A DNA stretch of 8,501 nt. Origin: Alphaproteobacteria bacterium. Its GTDB lineage: Bacteria > Pseudomonadota > Alphaproteobacteria > Rhodobacterales > Rhodobacteraceae. Where the stretch lies: positions 1 to 8,501 of the forward strand of contig RFIR01000208.1 of the NCBI GenBank assembly GCA_003695135.1, read 5' to 3'. The notes under the pieces were generated by a model that searched no databases, had not been told where the DNA came from, and saw only the letters and a program-made list of their open reading frames with translations. Positions 6,548 to 8,501 of this stretch are shown here, in pieces; position 1 is the first letter of the stretch, and the number at the start of each line of letters is the position of its first letter. Both the position numbers and the translations under genes were made by a program.

Positions 6548-7591
6548 TCAGAGGCGCCGGCCGGTTTCGGGATCGAAGAAATGCGCATCCTCGGCCCGGA
6601 TCGCGATACCGACCTGACCCGAGGGGGCGGGCTGCTCGGCATCCTGGGCGATGGTGATGTCCTGATCGCCCAGCCGGCCATGCACCAGCCGCGTGGCGCC
6701 GAGCTCCTCGAGCACATTGACCTCGATCGCCAGCCCCTCGCCATCCCCGCCCAGATGGATCCGCTCCGGCCGCACGCCCAGCCGCACCGGGCCGGGCCGG
6801 ACCCCGTTCAGCGCCAGACGCTGGCCGGAGATCGTGAGCCCGTCCGGCGTTGCCTCGCAATCGATCAGGTTCATCGGCGGCGCACCGATGAAGCTGGCCA
6901 CGAAGGTCGATGCGGGCCGGCTGTAGACCTCGTGCGGGGTGCCGATCTGTTCCACCTGGCCGCCATTCAGCACCACGATGCGGTCGGCCAGCGTCATCGC
7001 CTCGACCTGATCGTGGGTGACATAGATCGCCGCGGTGCCCAGCCGGCGCTGCAGCTTCTTGATCTCCAGCCGCATCTGGTTGCGCAGCTTGGCGTCGAGA
7101 TTCGAAAGCGGCTCGTCGAACAGGAAGATCGCCGGATCGCGCACGATGGCGCGCCCCATGGCCACGCGCTGGCGCTGGCCGCCGGATAGCTGGCTGGGCT
7201 TGCGGTCGAGAAACTCGGCGATCTGCAGAAGCTCGCCCGCCGCCTGCACCTTGCGCTCGATCTCCGCCCTCGGTGTGCCGCGGTTCTTCAGCCCGTAGGC
7301 GAGGTTCTTGCGCACGGTCATGTGCGGGTAGAGCGCGTAGTTCTGGAACACCATGGCGATGTTGCGCTCGGCCGGCTCCAGATCGTTGACCACGCGCCCG
7401 GCCAGCTCGATCTCGCCCTTCGTCACGCTTTCCAGCCCCGCCACCATGCGCAGCAGCGTGGACTTGCCGCAACCGGACGGGCCGACGAAGACGATCAGCT
7501 CGCCATCCTCGACATCGACCGAGACGCCCTTCACGGCCTCGGCCCCGTTGGGATAGCGCTTGAATACCTCCCTGATCCTGAGCGTGGTCAT
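6548..7591 (-). CDS. ugpC: sn-Glycerol-3-phosphate ABC transporter ATP-binding protein UgpC
   Basis: This 347-residue cytoplasmic ATPase energises the Ugp importer for sn-glycerol-3-phosphate and glycerophosphodiesters. The ABC motifs are complete: Walker A GPSGCGKST (37-45), Q-loop Gln83 in MVFQNYALYPHMTV, signature LSGGQRQRVAMGRAIVRDP (from 135), Walker B IFLFDEPLSNLDAKLR with Asp159 and Glu160, and H-loop His193. The regulatory/TOBE region runs from about residue 235 to the end (FIGAPPMNL, LGVRPERIHL, HFFDPETGRRL), as in UgpC and MalK relatives. The family is the sugar/polyol type, so the ATPase alone would not fix the substrate. The neighbouring UgpE and UgpA ends do. The ATG at 7591 overlaps the ugpE stop (ATGA), with GGAG and AGGA just upstream. 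An open frame continues upstream to 7792 but that part is antisense-like filler inside ugpE. The length agrees with E. coli UgpC (356). Confidence 0.93.
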   Translation of the reverse strand: MTTLRIREVFKRYPNGAEAVKGVSVDVEDGELIVFVGPSGCGKSTLLRMVAGLESVTKGEIELAGRVVNDLEPAERNIAMVFQNYALYPHMTVRKNLAYGLKNRGTPRAEIERKVQAAGELLQIAEFLDRKPSQLSGGQRQRVAMGRAIVRDPAIFLFDEPLSNLDAKLRNQMRLEIKKLQRRLGTAAIYVTHDQVEAMTLADRIVVLNGGQVEQIGTPHEVYSRPASTFVASFIGAPPMNLIDCEATPDGLTISGQRLALNGVRPGPVRLGVRPERIHLGGDGEGLAIEVNVLEELGATRLVHGRLGDQDITIAQDAEQPAPSGQVGIAIRAEDAHFFDPETGRRL

Positions 7592-8430
7592 TTTTCCTGC
7601 TCCACCAGCCCCTTGATGAACATGCGCTGGAAGATCACGATCACCAGCGCCGGGGGCAGCATCGCCAGCACCGCCATGGCCAGGGCCTCGTTGTATTTCG
7701 GTATGTCGGCGCCGATCATGATCTGCATGATCTGCTTGATGCCGCGCACCAGGGTGAAATAGCGCTCGTCGGTGGTCATCAGCGTCGGCCACAGATACTG
7801 GTTCCAGCCGACGACGAACATGATGATGAAGATCGCCGCCATCATGGTGCGCGACAGCGGCACCAGGATGTCCCAGAAGAACTGCATCGGGCCGGCGCCG
7901 TCGATGCGCGCGGCCTCCAGCAGCTCGTTGGGCACCGACTTGAAGAACTGGCGGAAGAAGAAGGTGCCGGTGGCCGAGGCGATCAGGGGCAGGATCAGCC
8001 CGGTATAGGTGTTGAGCAGCCCCAGTTGCTGGACCACCTCGTAGGAGGGCAGGATGCGCACCTCCAGCGGCAGCAGCAGGGTCAGGAAGATGATCCAGAA
8101 GCTGACCGTGGCCAGCGGAAAGCGGAAATAGACGATGGCATAGGCGGCGAGCATCGAGATGACGATCTTGCCGACCGCGAAGCCGATGCCGAGGATGAAG
8201 CTGTTTTCCGTCATCAGCCAGCCGGTGACCTCGCCGGTGAAGCCGCCCTGCTGGGTCAGCACCGTCTCGTAGGTCTCGAGGAACTTGCCGCCCCAGCCCA
8301 GCTGCATGCCGTATTTGTGGATCAGCACATGGTCATAGGTCGAGGTGGTGAAGGCGACCACCAGCGGCCCCATCATCAACAGGACCCCGATGATCAGCAC
8401 GATGTGGTCATAGATGGCGTTTCGCTTCAT
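7588..8430 (-). CDS. ugpE: sn-Glycerol-3-phosphate ABC transporter permease UgpE
   Basis: This 280-residue inner-membrane permease (E. coli UgpE is 281) has about six helices and forms the channel with UgpA. Segments shared with E. coli UgpE, as I recall it, are GKIVISMLAAYAIVYFRFPL (87-106), FWIIFLTLLLPLEVRILPSY (111-130), LILPLIASATGTFFFRQFF (145-163), the cytoplasmic EAA loop EAARIDGAGPMQFFWDILVP (172-191) that docks on UgpC, GWNQYLWP (208-215), and the C-terminal GLVEQEK close to GLVDSEK. The similarity runs end to end, so the symbol is justified. The ATG at 8430 has AGGA (8438-8441) 7 bases upstream, overlapping the ugpA stop. The stop overlaps the ugpC start by 4 bases. The order ugpA-ugpE-ugpC matches the classic operon. 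The binding protein UgpB would be upstream of ugpA, outside the window. Confidence 0.94.
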   Translation of the reverse strand: MKRNAIYDHIVLIIGVLLMMGPLVVAFTTSTYDHVLIHKYGMQLGWGGKFLETYETVLTQQGGFTGEVTGWLMTENSFILGIGFAVGKIVISMLAAYAIVYFRFPLATVSFWIIFLTLLLPLEVRILPSYEVVQQLGLLNTYTGLILPLIASATGTFFFRQFFKSVPNELLEAARIDGAGPMQFFWDILVPLSRTMMAAIFIIMFVVGWNQYLWPTLMTTDERYFTLVRGIKQIMQIMIGADIPKYNEALAMAVLAMLPPALVIVIFQRMFIKGLVEQEK

Positions 8431-8439
8431 GGCCGGGTC

Positions 8440-8501
8440 CTAGTTGTAGTGCACGCGGCGTTCGATCAGCCGGAACTGGGCGATGGTCAGCACCAGCACC
8501 A
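8440..8501 (-). CDS. ugpA: sn-Glycerol-3-phosphate ABC transporter permease UgpA (3' end only)
   Basis: Only the last 20 codons are present. Translating the minus strand up to the TAG at 8442-8440 gives VLVLTIAQFRLIERRVHYN then stop. This matches the end of E. coli UgpA (TVVQFRYVESKVRYQ, from memory), including the end of the last helix and the short basic tail. The gene begins beyond the right edge. Its stop is 9 bases before the ugpE start, and the TAG is partly inside the ugpE ribosome-binding site, so the two are in one operon. Confidence 0.85.
   Translation of the reverse strand, partial: VLVLTIAQFRLIERRVHYN

Noticed and set aside
5178..6617. A 479-residue open frame on the plus strand over dctQ/dctP
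   Set aside because: It is antisense to genes with clear protein families, is rich in Arg/His/Gly, and has no recognisable domain or ribosome-binding site.

Overview
The window is a very GC-rich stretch of bacterial chromosome (about two thirds G+C by eye, strong GC bias at third codon positions). It is packed with solute-transport genes. The gene content suggests an alphaproteobacterium, most likely Rhodobacterales-like: a Dpp/Opp peptide transporter, a TRAP transporter whose binding protein resembles Rhodobacter TakP, a ugp-type glycerol-3-phosphate ABC transporter, a predicted Tat signal and many ATGA overlaps. This taxonomic call is an inference from style and gene content.

Layout. Plus strand, 1-2027: the 3' end of a DppD/OppD-type ATPase gene, an overlapping complete DppF/OppF-type ATPase gene (322-1281), and, 11 bases later, an HpcH/HpaI-family aldolase gene (1293-2027). 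These look like the tail of one operon. A short convergent junction with an inverted repeat (2024-2053) separates it from everything to the right, which is all on the minus strand. Reading that strand in the direction of transcription (from 8501 down): the last codons of ugpA, then ugpE, ugpC, a 164-base gap with a nested inverted repeat, then a TRAP operon (binding protein dctP/takP-like, small permease dctQ, large permease dctM), a 302-base gap with GC-rich hairpins, and finally a glycerophosphodiester phosphodiesterase gene (ugpQ-like).

How the genes may work together. UgpAEC with a UgpB lying outside the window would import sn-glycerol-3-phosphate or glycerophosphodiesters. The cytoplasmic phosphodiesterase would hydrolyse glycerophosphodiesters to glycerol-3-phosphate. 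These two parts are on the same strand but are separated by the TRAP operon, which probably imports a 2-oxo or related carboxylic acid driven by an ion gradient. The aldolase family makes or cleaves 4-hydroxy-2-oxo acids with pyruvate as one product. It sits in the peptide-transporter operon, so it probably acts on something that transporter brings in or on a product of it.

I found no CRISPR array, RNA gene, insertion sequence, phage gene or defence system, and I do not think this window holds a new type of system. The features most worth a second look are non-coding: a perfect 12-bp hairpin between dctP and dctQ, and a nested double inverted repeat in front of dctP. Protein-level points are an Arg-to-Lys change at a predicted aldolase active-site position, a CxxC near the end of the TRAP binding protein, and an extra membrane-like segment in the TRAP large permease.
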